From an uncultured Actinomycetes bacterium (GTDB lineage Bacteria; Actinomycetota; Acidimicrobiia; Acidimicrobiales; RAAP-2): a DNA stretch of 64,000 nt. A program made the translations under genes and the position numbers. Below are positions 25,461 through 34,496 of the stretch, piece after piece (positions within the stretch are counted from its first letter, which is position 1; the number at the start of each line of letters is the position of its first letter). Under the pieces are notes generated by a model. The model was not told where the DNA came from. It saw only the letters and a program-made list of their open reading frames with translations, and made no database searches. Location of the stretch: the NCBI GenBank assembly GCA_903924205.1, contig CAIYAP010000005.1, positions 62,001-126,000 on the forward strand, written 5' to 3'.

Positions 25461-27700
25461 CGCGGGCAGTACACGCCACCATTGAGCTGCAAGGTGTTAT
25501 AGAGCCCATTCCAGGGCGCGTTACTTAAGAAGTTTTCCTGAGACTGTGCGGGCCCACACCATGAGCCCAGCCCGAAGGCGATGTAGCCCAGAATGTTGGA
25601 ACCCGTGGTGCTCGGCAACTTGTAGGGCGGGGTCAACACGTTGACCACCGTGCCGGTGGGATGGCTGATAGCGAGCGGAACCGTGAGCGGCACCGTGAGC
25701 GAGGTGCCGTTGTACGTGCTCGCAATGGTGGCGGTGGCACTTTGGGTACCGGCCGAGAAGTAGATGGTCTCATTGGCGTTCACCCCGAGGTTGCTCGAGA
25801 CCTGAATGGTGCTGGCCCCCACCGGCGCTGACGCGGTGAGTGACACGGACGTCCACAGATACGCAATGGCCGGGAAAACGGGAATGGGTAAATTCGCCAG
25901 GTTGCCGTTCTTAAATTCGTATTGACTCGCGTAAATGGCGGGGTGCAACTTCGGGTCCACCGAGGCCAAGCCGTCTTCCCAGCCCGCCACGATCTGCGCC
26001 CAGTTCGCGGGGTTAGACGGTGGGCAGGCGCTGCTACCGCCTTGCCCATCGAGACAGGAGTGGTAGTCGGGGTAGCCCTCGGGGTCGAGTGCCACCCAGT
26101 CGGGTTGCAGGCCGAGACCGGCAGCACGGTATCGATCAATCGTGGTGGCCACCGCGGCGCCGGACGCGAACCCGTGGGTGTAAAAGGTCGCGGGAGTGGT
26201 GGGCTCACCGCGTAGTGGTCCACTCACGGTCCAAAAGCTGATCCAGGTGACGCGCTTATGGCTATTCGCGATGTCGCGACCCACGATGAAGTCAAAACTA
26301 TTGCTGACCGCACTCGCCGGGGGAACCGCCACCCACGGTGAGCTCGTGGTGCCGAGGCCGCCGGTGTCAGAGATCACCGGCCACCCATCAGCAATGGCTT
26401 GGGGGTAGGTACTGAGGGGAATGGCATAGAGGCCGGTACCGGTGGGCGCGGGCTTGGCCACGCCCCCGGCGAGGAAGGTAGCCACCGCATTGAACGACAC
26501 GCTCGCGGTGAAGCCGTTGATGCTCTGGGCACTACTGCCGCCGGTGGCCGACGCGTCGGTGGCTTTGAAGCTATTGGCTCGACCCGTACTACTCGAGAGC
26601 ACGAAGAAGTCGCCCCAGTTGGCAGCGGCTGCTCCCACGGTCACGTTGGTGCCACTCGCCGACAACGTGGGTTGGCCCGTCAGTGCGGGAGCGGTGCTAC
26701 CCACCGTGGCATCGAGTGCACTCCAGCTCGCGAGGGTCGGCAACGTGGACTTCAGAAGCACCGCGTGTCCGAGAGTCGTGATGGCGGCGAGGTACAGCGT
26801 GTTGCCACTCGTGGCAGTCGCCAGCGACGGCAAGGTGTTGCTCGCGGCGGTGGCCGCCGTGAGGTCGCGCGCGGTGCAGGCCACCGCGCACGAAATGAGA
26901 TCAATGTGCGTGACGCCGTTCGTCATCACGCTCGTGGCGTAGGTGGAGCTCGCCGCATCAACCACTATCGGCGAGCCCGTGGCTACCGCTCCGACCGGTG
27001 CGAGGGGGAGAGCCACGAGAGGTGAGGGCACGAGCGAGGACGCCGGCATGCTCAGCGACCAGAGACCACCGGCACTGCTGGCCACCACGAGTTGTGGGGC
27101 GTCATTCACCATGATGACGGTGGGCTGGCCGACGAAGGTCGTGGCCGTCGGAGCCGCCACCGTACTGAGTTCCAGAGGCGACGGTGCTGCGGACGCTGAT
27201 CCGTCGTGCCAGGTCGACAGCGCGGTATCGAATTGCGTACGCGCCACGATGAGTTGTCCGTTCGAGACGTAGGCCACCACGAGGCGACCCGCACTGTCCA
27301 CCGCGATAGCGGGATCGCCCGTGGCTGTCGGTACGTGGTCACCGAGAGCGGCGAGCGTGCTCGGCGTACTGAACAAGGTGGGGTCAGCGATATCGATACC
27401 CCCGCTGGCAGTTCGTGTCGCGATGACCGTGGCGCCCGTTTGATCGAGAGTGGTCGCAATGGCACCCACGGCAGTCAGCCCCGACAAGGCGGCGGGCAGG
27501 GGGACCGCGTCGTAGGGCAGGGCCCCGTTATTCGTCACGGCGTAGGCGACCACCGGCGCGGCAACGAGTGAGCTGGCCCCACTCGTTCGTGGCGACACGC
27601 TGGCAAAGGCGATGCCCGAGGCCACGACGCCCGAGGTTACGGAGAGAGCAAGGACTCGACGGATCCGAACGTGGCGTCGACGCGGTGTCGTCATGGTCAT
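25457..27700 (-). CDS. Large secreted protein with propeller-like repeats and a possible glycosidase-like C-terminal domain
   Basis: 747 residues from the ATG at 27700 (an ATG at 27694 is the alternative). A twin-arginine-like RRRHVRIRR start and hydrophobic segment form an export signal. Residues about 45-430 are Ser/Thr/Ala-rich repeats with a beta-propeller look. From about 470 a different domain appears, with FDFIVGRDIANSHKRVTWISFW and VALDPEGYPDYHS; the D-x-E-G motif and following WEDGL...AIYASQYEF resemble GH25/DUF1906-type TIM barrels, which cut or bind cell-wall glycans. This assignment is tentative. The open frame extends upstream to 28489 but that part is antisense to the peptidase gene and not protein-like. 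Confidence 0.7.
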   Translation of the reverse strand: MTMTTPRRRHVRIRRVLALSVTSGVVASGIAFASVSPRTSGASSLVAAPVVAYAVTNNGALPYDAVPLPAALSGLTAVGAIATTLDQTGATVIATRTASGGIDIADPTLFSTPSTLAALGDHVPTATGDPAIAVDSAGRLVVAYVSNGQLIVARTQFDTALSTWHDGSASAAPSPLELSTVAAPTATTFVGQPTVIMVNDAPQLVVASSAGGLWSLSMPASSLVPSPLVALPLAPVGAVATGSPIVVDAASSTYATSVMTNGVTHIDLISCAVACTARDLTAATAASNTLPSLATATSGNTLYLAAITTLGHAVLLKSTLPTLASWSALDATVGSTAPALTGQPTLSASGTNVTVGAAAANWGDFFVLSSSTGRANSFKATDASATGGSSAQSINGFTASVSFNAVATFLAGGVAKPAPTGTGLYAIPLSTYPQAIADGWPVISDTGGLGTTSSPWVAVPPASAVSNSFDFIVGRDIANSHKRVTWISFWTVSGPLRGEPTTPATFYTHGFASGAAVATTIDRYRAAGLGLQPDWVALDPEGYPDYHSCLDGQGGSSACPPSNPANWAQIVAGWEDGLASVDPKLHPAIYASQYEFKNGNLANLPIPVFPAIAYLWTSVSLTASAPVGASTIQVSSNLGVNANETIYFSAGTQSATATIASTYNGTSLTVPLTVPLAISHPTGTVVNVLTPPYKLPSTTGSNILGYIAFGLGSWCGPAQSQENFLSNAPWNGLYNTLQLNGGVYCPR

Positions 27701-27703
27701 TGC

Positions 27704-27709
27704 AGTGTA
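27704..27709 (-). promoter_or_regulatory. Possible -10 element for the secreted-protein gene
   Basis: TACACT within GGGCTTCGTACACT, nearly the same as the GGGCTTCGTAGAGT found before the neighbouring peptidase gene. It lies 9 nt before the ATG at 27694 and 3 nt before that at 27700. Confidence 0.45.
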
Positions 27710-27723
27710 CGAAGCCCGTTCAC

Positions 27724-30700
27724 CTAGATGACGAGATGCGTCGATCCTGAATTGATGATGGGAATTGCCCCCGCCACCGAGAGGCTGTACGCCCCCGTCA
27801 GACCGACGAGGGGAGCCAATGGGCGCTGGATGGTGAGTGAGACCCCGCTCGCCACCACGAGCGATCCGGACTGAATGACCAACACGTCTGCGGCAGTGGT
27901 TCCAGGGACCAGTCCCACGAGACCGCTGCTGTAGTGGGTGGGGATGGCGGTCGTCAGGGTTGCGCGAAGTGATCCGGCGAGCGTCGTGAGGTCCACCGAG
28001 AACACGCTCACGCGCGAGCTCGTGGGCAGGGCCACGGTAAGAGTGTTTCCCATGGCGAGCACCGCCGCAGTACCCGTCGTGCTCGCGGGGGCGGCACCGA
28101 TGACGACTTGACGCCAGTTTCCGGCGCTCCACACGTCCAGCACCGTCGCGGTCGCGGTGCGAGTCGCCACGATGACCCGCGACCCCACGGTGATCGCGGA
28201 GGGTGCGCCAGTGATGGCTGTGGCCTTGATACTGCTCGTGACGTCGCGCACCGTACCCACGAGACCACTGGCGGTGAGGGTCGCGGTCATGAGGTGATTC
28301 GCGGATGTTCGCCAGGTCACCAGCCACTGCCCGGTGGTCGGTAAGGGGCTGATGGTGGGCACGCCCATGAGATCCATGGGCTGCTTGGTGGTGGCGGTGA
28401 TATTGATCACGCGAGGTGAGGTGGTGGCATTTATGTCCACCACCACGCTGCCACCGGCATTGATGGCCACCGAGCAGGTTGCCGCGCAACCGAGTGCGGG
28501 ACTCACATTGCTCGTGGGCAGGTGCTGCGAACTCGTGAGATCAATGGTGACGCTGCCCGAGGCCGTCGACACGAAGACGTGACCTGCAGCTCCTCGACCC
28601 GCGATGTAGAGCGTGCCGTTGCTGCTCAGGGCATCAACGGCCGGAAGATATGACAAGAGTCGAGCGAGGCCCAACGACGCCGACATGGGAGTGGGGAAAG
28701 GCGAGGTCGCGGTCAGTGACGTGCTGCCGAGAGTCACACTTCCCAGCTGGATGCTGAGAGTAAAGCTGCCGGCCTGGGTGGGACTCACGGTAAAGGTCGT
28801 GGTGCCACTGCGTGTCACTGAGCTCACCGCCAGACCAGAAGCGGGCGAGCTGGTGAGTACCGGTGCCGTGGCGGTCACCACCGTGCCGTCGATGGTCCGT
28901 GGTGTGACCGTCACGGTGAGGGGGGCGCCATCTACCGACGTCACCGATGTCGACGCACTCACGCTGGAGGTGCTCGCGACGGCGATCGCCTCACCCACCG
29001 TGATGGTTGAGGTCGAGATCGTGCGACCGGCCACAACCACGCTGAGTTGATAGCTACCGACTTGGGTGCCGGAGAGTGCGAAGGTGCTGCTGCCCGCGCC
29101 CACCGCGGTGGCGCCACCGACGAGCAGTCCCGTGGCGGGCAACACCTCGACGGACGGCGTGACGTCGGTCATCAGCACGTTGGCAAAATTGCGCGCGGTC
29201 ACGGTGAGTATTCCGGGAGCGCCATGCACGGTCACGCTGCGGGGAGCGCTCACTGTGGAGTTAGTGGCTGAGGCGACCAGCGGGCAGATGGCGTTATAGA
29301 AAGTGGCTGGATCAATCGTCCCGAGTCCCGACGCGGGGTCATAGCCCACGGTGGCGTCATATGCCCCGAGACCCAGTGTGTCGTTATTTCCACTAGTGAT
29401 ATCGATGAGTCCGCTGCCGGCCGTATTCATGGCATATAGCTGCGGGTTGAGGTTGCCGAAGCCGGTGCTCACACCGCAGTTTTGACTCGCGACTGCAACG
29501 ATCGACGCCACGAGTGGCGATCCAATCGACGTGCCACCGATGCCACCCCACGATCCTTGGTAGCGAAAGAGGAAACCGCGGCTCGGGTCACCCACCACGG
29601 AGATATCGGGAACTGCTCGACAGGTCTGATTACCACCTGGTCCACAAGTCGTCGGACTGAGCGAGAGGGCGCCGGACGCCACGAGTGCAGTGCGTTGCCA
29701 AGAGGGAGTCGCGAATGTCTGAGAGAAGCCACCACCGCTACCCACGGAGGTGCCAATACCGTCATTCCACACCGACGCCGAGAAGGGCGAGAAGCTCGTC
29801 ACACTGAGTCCCCCAATACCGGTCACGGTGGGCTGGCCGGCGGGGTCGTCGACCGCCAGCACCGAGGTGGCGAAAGAGTTCGAGGGGTCGTAGCAGTCCG
29901 CGGATCCCGAGTCACCAGAGGCCGCAATGAGCGACTGGCCCTGGGCCACCATCTGCTGGAAGATGGGCGCCTCGGCACTCTGATCGATTTGGCTCTCGCA
30001 AATGCCCCACGATGAACTGATGATGGACGCACTGTCGTCGGCCGCCATTTGAGCAAAAACGTCGGTGGGTCCCACATCGTTGTTTGGTCCGAGATACACG
30101 ATGACGTGGGCGCCGGGACTCATGGCAATAATTTCCTGGAGGTCGAGGGTGGGCTCAGAACCGCTTGCGGGATCAAAAGGCCCGGCTCCGCCATCGACGG
30201 TGACAGTGGAGATGGTGGGCGTGATGCCAAAGCACGTGGCGTACGCGTTGATGTCGGAACTTCGATACGCCGCTAACTCGTAGAGGGCGATCGTTTGTCC
30301 GGCACCGGTATTACCCGCGGCCCACTGCGCCGTGAGGCCGTACCCCGCCGCTTCGGCTTGCGGTGACCAGGCGTTACCACCTTGGATAGTGGGTTGCGCG
30401 CCGCTGCACCCACTCGTCACGGTGGGCACCGCGTGCGCGACGAGTGAGTTGTGAACGCGCTCACCACTAATACCGGTGACGGCGGCGACGACTCGGCCGA
30501 GAGATTGCGGCACGCTGGCCGCCGTGCTCACCAGGGTTTGCCAGTGGGACCCCAGGTGGCGCATCACGAAGTGGGTGTCAAGAGCACGTGCCACGTCTCC
30601 GACTTGACCGCGCGCCGAGACGACGAGACCGCCGTCGCGAGGAGCCCCCACCGTCACGTGATAAGCCGCGAAGTAGTCCCGCACCGCGGCGAGAGCGCTC

Positions 30701-30987
30701 GCTGACGGAGCGAAGCGTTGCGCGAATTGACCGCGAGCCAAGAAGTGTCGGTAGTTTGCCGACGACGGATTGTTCACACCGTCAACCAGGGCCGTGAGTT
30801 CATCGGGGTGCGAGGGTCGCAGAACGACATTGATGGCGAGGTCACCGGTGGCCGGGCGAGACTGAGGATCGCTCACGAGGGGAGAGGCCACCACGACGCG
30901 TGGCTCACTGGCACCCGCTGACCAGCTGGGTACCACCATCGTGACGATGAGCCCGCAACTTGCAAGGAAGAGGCGGCTAGTTCTCAT
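27724..30987 (-). CDS. Secreted S53-family (sedolisin/kumamolisin-like) serine-carboxyl peptidase with Ig-like and propeller-like regions
   Basis: 1087 residues. Signal peptide at 1-26, then a pro-domain (about 45-185; NYRHFLARGQF is a pro-kumamolisin signature) and a subtilisin-fold catalytic domain to about 560. Catalytic residues are visible: Glu278 and Asp282 in SEPTLD, oxyanion Asp359 in SGDSGSADC, and Ser487 in GGTSIGSP, with spacing as in kumamolisin. It should cleave proteins outside the cell at acid pH. From 570 to about 770 two bacterial Ig-like repeats follow, and then Thr/Val-rich propeller-like repeats similar to those of the downstream protein. A -10 element sits 6 nt before the ATG. 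Confidence 0.92.
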   Translation of the reverse strand: MRTSRLFLASCGLIVTMVVPSWSAGASEPRVVVASPLVSDPQSRPATGDLAINVVLRPSHPDELTALVDGVNNPSSANYRHFLARGQFAQRFAPSASALAAVRDYFAAYHVTVGAPRDGGLVVSARGQVGDVARALDTHFVMRHLGSHWQTLVSTAASVPQSLGRVVAAVTGISGERVHNSLVAHAVPTVTSGCSGAQPTIQGGNAWSPQAEAAGYGLTAQWAAGNTGAGQTIALYELAAYRSSDINAYATCFGITPTISTVTVDGGAGPFDPASGSEPTLDLQEIIAMSPGAHVIVYLGPNNDVGPTDVFAQMAADDSASIISSSWGICESQIDQSAEAPIFQQMVAQGQSLIAASGDSGSADCYDPSNSFATSVLAVDDPAGQPTVTGIGGLSVTSFSPFSASVWNDGIGTSVGSGGGFSQTFATPSWQRTALVASGALSLSPTTCGPGGNQTCRAVPDISVVGDPSRGFLFRYQGSWGGIGGTSIGSPLVASIVAVASQNCGVSTGFGNLNPQLYAMNTAGSGLIDITSGNNDTLGLGAYDATVGYDPASGLGTIDPATFYNAICPLVASATNSTVSAPRSVTVHGAPGILTVTARNFANVLMTDVTPSVEVLPATGLLVGGATAVGAGSSTFALSGTQVGSYQLSVVVAGRTISTSTITVGEAIAVASTSSVSASTSVTSVDGAPLTVTVTPRTIDGTVVTATAPVLTSSPASGLAVSSVTRSGTTTFTVSPTQAGSFTLSIQLGSVTLGSTSLTATSPFPTPMSASLGLARLLSYLPAVDALSSNGTLYIAGRGAAGHVFVSTASGSVTIDLTSSQHLPTSNVSPALGCAATCSVAINAGGSVVVDINATTSPRVINITATTKQPMDLMGVPTISPLPTTGQWLVTWRTSANHLMTATLTASGLVGTVRDVTSSIKATAITGAPSAITVGSRVIVATRTATATVLDVWSAGNWRQVVIGAAPASTTGTAAVLAMGNTLTVALPTSSRVSVFSVDLTTLAGSLRATLTTAIPTHYSSGLVGLVPGTTAADVLVIQSGSLVVASGVSLTIQRPLAPLVGLTGAYSLSVAGAIPIINSGSTHLVI

Positions 30988-30993
30988 AACGCC

Positions 30994-30999
30994 ACTCTA
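30994..30999 (-). promoter_or_regulatory. -10 element of a leaderless promoter for the S53 peptidase
   Basis: TAGAGT on the minus strand ends 6 nt before the ATG at 30987, within GGGCTTCGTAGAGT, a motif also found ahead of the next gene. Confidence 0.6.
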
Positions 31000-31030
31000 C
31001 GAAGCCCTCTTGACCTCGCGGTAGTCGCCC

Positions 31031-31522
31031 TTAGGGCGTCGAGCGTAAACGACGCGAAATATCCGCGCAGTCGAGGCACACCGACTCGGGCACGAGACCC
31101 ACCTTCATCAACTGGGCAAACATCCAGCACCCCAGGCAGAATCCCGCAAAGGCTTCGAGTGAGGCGGCGAAAATGAGCGCGAGGAGCACCCATCGGCCGG
31201 CACCCCAGCCCGCCGTCACGGTCACGATGCTGGCCGCCGCGGAGACGACGAGACCGACCGCTTGGGCGAAACGCTTGGGTGGACCGGCAACGAACGTGGC
31301 GTGTGCCTCCAGGCGCGGAGCCACGAGCCGCGTCGCAATCTGGCCCAAAGGAGAAAAGCGGGGACCGCTGGCCACGCGCGCGGCGAAACCCAGCGTGAGG
31401 GGAATGAGGATCCAGCTCCAATTGGTCACAAGAGCAATCACGCTCATGAGGACGACCCCCGTCGCGACGCTGCGGGCGGCGACTTCATTGACCGGATTGG
31501 GAAAGGTAAAGAACCGACGCAT
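31031..31522 (-). CDS. DUF4395 family membrane protein
   Basis: 163 residues opening with the family hallmark FPNPVNEVAAR and containing about four membrane helices. Two Cys pairs are seen near the C-terminus, FCLGC and VCLDC, which fit the rhodanese/redox-associated context reported for this family; their role here is not known. The ATG is 6 nt after a TAGGAT -10 element. It is preceded by a TauE/SafE-type permease gene, and both could act in sulfur handling. Confidence 0.82.
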   Translation of the reverse strand: MRRFFTFPNPVNEVAARSVATGVVLMSVIALVTNWSWILIPLTLGFAARVASGPRFSPLGQIATRLVAPRLEAHATFVAGPPKRFAQAVGLVVSAAASIVTVTAGWGAGRWVLLALIFAASLEAFAGFCLGCWMFAQLMKVGLVPESVCLDCADISRRLRSTP

Positions 31523-31528
31523 GGCCTA

Positions 31529-31534
31529 ATCCTA
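31529..31534 (-). promoter_or_regulatory. -10 element for the DUF4395 gene
   Basis: TAGGAT on the minus strand ends 6 nt before the ATG at 31522. It overlaps the inverted repeat at 31532-31558. Confidence 0.6.
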
Positions 31535-31558
31535 CCACTTCACTAGAAATAGTGGTAG
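31532..31558. repeat. 8-bp inverted repeat over the DUF4395 promoter
   Basis: CTACCACT (31532-31539) and AGTGGTAG (31551-31558) with an 11-nt spacer, lying between the TauE stop and the DUF4395 start. No T tract, so an operator is as likely as a terminator. Confidence 0.45.
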
Positions 31559-31563
31559 TCGGC

Positions 31564-32331
31564 CTATGCGACGAGCAGGCGCACCACAGTGGCGAGGCCC
31601 GTCGCCACAATGAGACCCCGCACGACCTTCACCGAAAGGCGCTGAATCAACAGGGTCCCGAGAATGCCACCGATCAGAGTGCCGATGAGCAGGCAACCGA
31701 CGGCCGAGCCCACGAGGTGGCCGCGGAGGGAGAAGATGATGGCGGCCGTGCCGTTCATGATGATCGAGATGGCCGATCGCAAGCCTTGATACGTCGCCAT
31801 GTCAGCGTCCATCGTCAGTGCGAAAACGGCGAGGAGCAAGATGCCCACGCCGGCACCGAAATATCCGCCATAAATCGCGATGGCAAAGTTGCCGAGCTGT
31901 AGCGCCGCCTTGCGCTGACCGTGGGTGGTGCGGTGGGCCAATCGGCTGGTCAGCTGCGGGGCGAGCGCGAAGAGTACGGTCCCCGCCAAGATGAGCCAGG
32001 GCACGAGGGCGCGAAACGCAGCGGAACTGGAATGCAGCAAAATCTCAGTGCCGAGGGCGACGCCGAGGATGGAGCCCGGAATCAATTCGGCAATCGCCCG
32101 GCCCTGACTGACGAGTTGACGCCGAAATCCACCCAGGCCCCCGGTGTACGAGGCGACGACACCCACCGATGAGGTGACATTGGCTTGCAGAGCGGGGATG
32201 CCGGCCGCCAGCAGCGTGGGGAAAGTGATGAACGTTCCCCCGCCCGCGATGCCGTTACTGATGCCCGCCGCGACTCCTGCGACGAGGTACGCGATGATGC
32301 GGCCGGGTGAGTTCAGATTGACCGCGAGCAT
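31564..32331 (-). CDS. TauE/SafE (TSUP) family sulfite/organosulfonate permease
   Basis: 255 residues with seven to eight membrane helices. The N-terminal GISNGIAGGGTFITFPTLL and the duplicated second-half GGYFGAGVGILLLAVF are the two halves of the TSUP fold. Family members export or import sulfite, sulfonates or related anions; specificity is not evident. It has its own leaderless start: TAGAGT ends 6 nt before the ATG. Co-oriented with the DUF4395 gene downstream. Confidence 0.88.
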   Translation of the reverse strand: MLAVNLNSPGRIIAYLVAGVAAGISNGIAGGGTFITFPTLLAAGIPALQANVTSSVGVVASYTGGLGGFRRQLVSQGRAIAELIPGSILGVALGTEILLHSSSAAFRALVPWLILAGTVLFALAPQLTSRLAHRTTHGQRKAALQLGNFAIAIYGGYFGAGVGILLLAVFALTMDADMATYQGLRSAISIIMNGTAAIIFSLRGHLVGSAVGCLLIGTLIGGILGTLLIQRLSVKVVRGLIVATGLATVVRLLVA

Positions 32332-32337
32332 TTCATT

Positions 32338-32343
32338 ACTCTA
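32338..32343 (-). promoter_or_regulatory. -10 element for the TauE/SafE gene
   Basis: TAGAGT on the minus strand ends 6 nt before the ATG at 32331. Confidence 0.6.
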
Positions 32344-32406
32344 CGGAGGTGCCCTTCACCCCCCGGCCAACTCTCGCCCATCCCTCAACGTGCTCTCGGT
32401 GCTTTG

Positions 32407-32412
32407 TACCGT
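32407..32412 (+). promoter_or_regulatory. -10 element for the NUDIX gene
   Basis: TACCGT ends 7 nt before the GTG at 32420, supporting this start over longer open-frame starts. Confidence 0.5.
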
Positions 32413-32419
32413 GGGCGGC

Positions 32420-32875
32420 GTGACTCTCATGACTGGTGAACTTCTCGTTCCTGACGATGCCCCGACCGACCTCATTCGTGCGGCGGGTGGGGTGATTCTT
32501 CGTCGCAGCTCGAACGGGCTCGAAGTCGCGTGTATCTATCGCGAGTCACGCAAGGACTGGACGTTTCCGAAGGGCAAGCTCGACGAGGATGAAACCTTCG
32601 AGCAGGCCGCGCTTCGCGAAGTGTGGGAAGAGACCGGTCTCACCTGCGAGATTGTCCGTTTCATCGGCACCACGAATTACACCCACCGCAAGGGTCGTCC
32701 GAAAATCGTCGCGTACTACCTCATGACGCCACTACGTGGTGAGTTTGAGAAGAACGACGAAGTCGATGAACTGCGCTGGGTGGATGTCAACGATGTCGCG
32801 CCGCGTCTCACCTGGGATCGTGACCGAGAGCTCTTCGAGCTCCTGCTCGCGGGTCCCGACTTGTCGCTGATTTAG
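32420..32875 (+). CDS. NUDIX hydrolase (MutT/diadenosine polyphosphatase-like)
   Basis: 151 residues. A complete NUDIX box runs from Gly52 to Leu74 with the catalytic REVWEETGL core, preceded by WTFPKGKLD, which is typical of MutT1/Ap4A-hydrolase-like enzymes that recognise phosphoanhydride substrates. The KGK-type motif favours a diadenosine- or diphosphoinositol-type substrate, but this is not certain. GTG start chosen from the -10 element 7 nt upstream. The stop TAG overlaps the TAA of the convergent ABC ATPase by 4 nt. Confidence 0.85.
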   Translation: MTLMTGELLVPDDAPTDLIRAAGGVILRRSSNGLEVACIYRESRKDWTFPKGKLDEDETFEQAALREVWEETGLTCEIVRFIGTTNYTHRKGRPKIVAYYLMTPLRGEFEKNDEVDELRWVDVNDVAPRLTWDRDRELFELLLAGPDLSLI

Positions 32876-33603
32876 TTCACGCGCGACAAGAACGCCGCGG
32901 TGGCCGCTTCGCGCGGCTGATCAAAAATCTGCGATGGCGTGCCGCTTTCGACGATCTCACCATTGTGCAAAAAGACGACTCGGTCAGCCACATTGCGCGC
33001 GAAGTTCATTTCGTGCGTGGCGATGAGCATGGTGGTGCCACCACGTGCGAGATCGGTGAGCAAGTCGAGTACTTCGCCCACCAAGGTGGGGTCAAGAGCA
33101 CTGGTGACTTCATCGAGCAAGAGCACGTCAGGCTTCATCGCCAACGAGCGCACTATGGCCACTCGCTGCTGCTGACCACCGGAGAGTCGGTCAGGAAATT
33201 CGAGAGCTCGCGGTGCGAGGCCGATGCGCTCGAGAAGCTCCATCGCCTCGACCTTGACCTCGTCACGTGAGCGACCGAGCGCGCGCACGGGGCCGAGCAT
33301 CACGTTGTCGAGCACGGAGAGGTGAGGAAAGAGGTTGAAGGCTTGAAAGACGATCGAGATGTGTCGACGCACCAGGTTGGGGTCGATGCGCGCGTCGGTC
33401 AGGCTCTGACCGCGAAACACAATGTCACCCTCATCGATGGTCTCGAGAAGATTGAGGCAACGCAGCAGGGTGGACTTGCCCGACCCTGAGGCCCCGATAA
33501 GGCACACGACTTCGTGTTCCGCGAGGTCCAGACTGATGCCGCGTAGCACCTCGTGGTCGCCGAAGCGTTTGCGGACGTTCTGAGCGGAAATCACGGCACT
33601 CAT
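32872..33603 (-). CDS. Polar amino-acid ABC transporter, ATP-binding protein
   Basis: ATPase of a GlnQ/HisP-type importer, 243 residues. Walker A GASGSGKST at 37-45, Q-loop VFQAFNLFPH, signature LSGGQQQR at 140-147, Walker B VLLLDE at 160-165 and the H-loop in IATHEM. Start overlaps the permease stop by 4 nt (ATGA). It is the last gene of a three-gene minus-strand operon: binding protein, permease, ATPase. Confidence 0.95.
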   Translation of the reverse strand: MSAVISAQNVRKRFGDHEVLRGISLDLAEHEVVCLIGASGSGKSTLLRCLNLLETIDEGDIVFRGQSLTDARIDPNLVRRHISIVFQAFNLFPHLSVLDNVMLGPVRALGRSRDEVKVEAMELLERIGLAPRALEFPDRLSGGQQQRVAIVRSLAMKPDVLLLDEVTSALDPTLVGEVLDLLTDLARGGTTMLIATHEMNFARNVADRVVFLHNGEIVESGTPSQIFDQPREAATAAFLSRVN

Positions 33604-34493
33604 ACAGTGCCTCCGGCGAGCCGGCGACGTCGGTCCTTGGCGATGAGGTGGTCGGTGTAACGCGTCATCGGGATAGTGAGGGCGAGAAAGAGCAGAGCGG
33701 CCACGGTGTAGCCCGTGTAGTTGAACTCCATGGCGCCAAAGACGTGCGCCGCCTGGTTGGCTTCGACGATGCCCAAAGTGCCGACGAGGGCGGTGTCTTT
33801 TTGCAGACTGATGAAGTCGTTCAGCAGGGGCGGGACAACATTACGGACGGCCTGCGGCAAAATCACGCGCCGCATGGTCTGCACATCCGATAGTCCTAAA
33901 GACCTAGCCGCCATAACCTGCCCGTTCGGCACCGAGTTCATGCCGGCTCGGTATACCTCAGCGACATAAGCGCTGTAGGTGATGACCAAGGTGGCGCAGG
34001 CGTACGTGATGGGGGTGCGCTGAGATATCCACCCCGCCTGCATTCCGGGAACGCCGTAGCCCACGGCGAACAGCACGAGGATGATGGGGATGCCACGAAA
34101 CACGTCGGTGTAGATAGCGGACGCGACGCGCAGGGGCGCGAGGATAGGCGTGCGACTTAGTCGCAACCATGCCAGACCCAAGCCGAAAATAAGAACCAGA
34201 GCTTCGCACAGCATGAACATCCACACGTTGGTCTCAAAGCAACGAAGGATGGAATACAAGCTGCGGCTGGGGTCACCAGTGAGGTTGATCCAAAAAGAGT
34301 GAGGGTCTAAGAAGAAATGGCGAACGTTGGCGCCGTTCGGGGCTCGCCAGAAAAACCAGATGATGAGGCCGACGATGATGGCCGACGACAAGGAGCTCGC
34401 CACCGCGGCGCGCCGACCCACAAAGAGTCGGCGACGCCGCGGAGCGAACAAAGATGGCAACGACGCCGGAGCGTCTGAAACCGTTGTATCCAC
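33600..34493 (-). CDS. Polar amino-acid ABC transporter, permease
   Basis: 297 residues, HisM/GlnP-type membrane subunit with about six membrane helices including one near residues 30-50 ahead of the conserved domain. The EAA loop reads AARSLGLSDVQTMRRVILPQA, the coupling helix that contacts the ATPase. The gene starts 3 nt after the stop of the binding-protein gene. One permease gene only, so the pore is probably a homodimer. Confidence 0.93.
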   Translation of the reverse strand: MDTTVSDAPASLPSLFAPRRRRLFVGRRAAVASSLSSAIIVGLIIWFFWRAPNGANVRHFFLDPHSFWINLTGDPSRSLYSILRCFETNVWMFMLCEALVLIFGLGLAWLRLSRTPILAPLRVASAIYTDVFRGIPIILVLFAVGYGVPGMQAGWISQRTPITYACATLVITYSAYVAEVYRAGMNSVPNGQVMAARSLGLSDVQTMRRVILPQAVRNVVPPLLNDFISLQKDTALVGTLGIVEANQAAHVFGAMEFNYTGYTVAALLFLALTIPMTRYTDHLIAKDRRRRLAGGTV

Positions 34494-34496
34494 TCG

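Noticed and set aside
27701..28489. Upstream extension of the 747-residue secreted protein
   Set aside because: The extension is His/Arg/Gly-rich and lies antisense to the S53 peptidase gene; the signal peptide begins at 27700.
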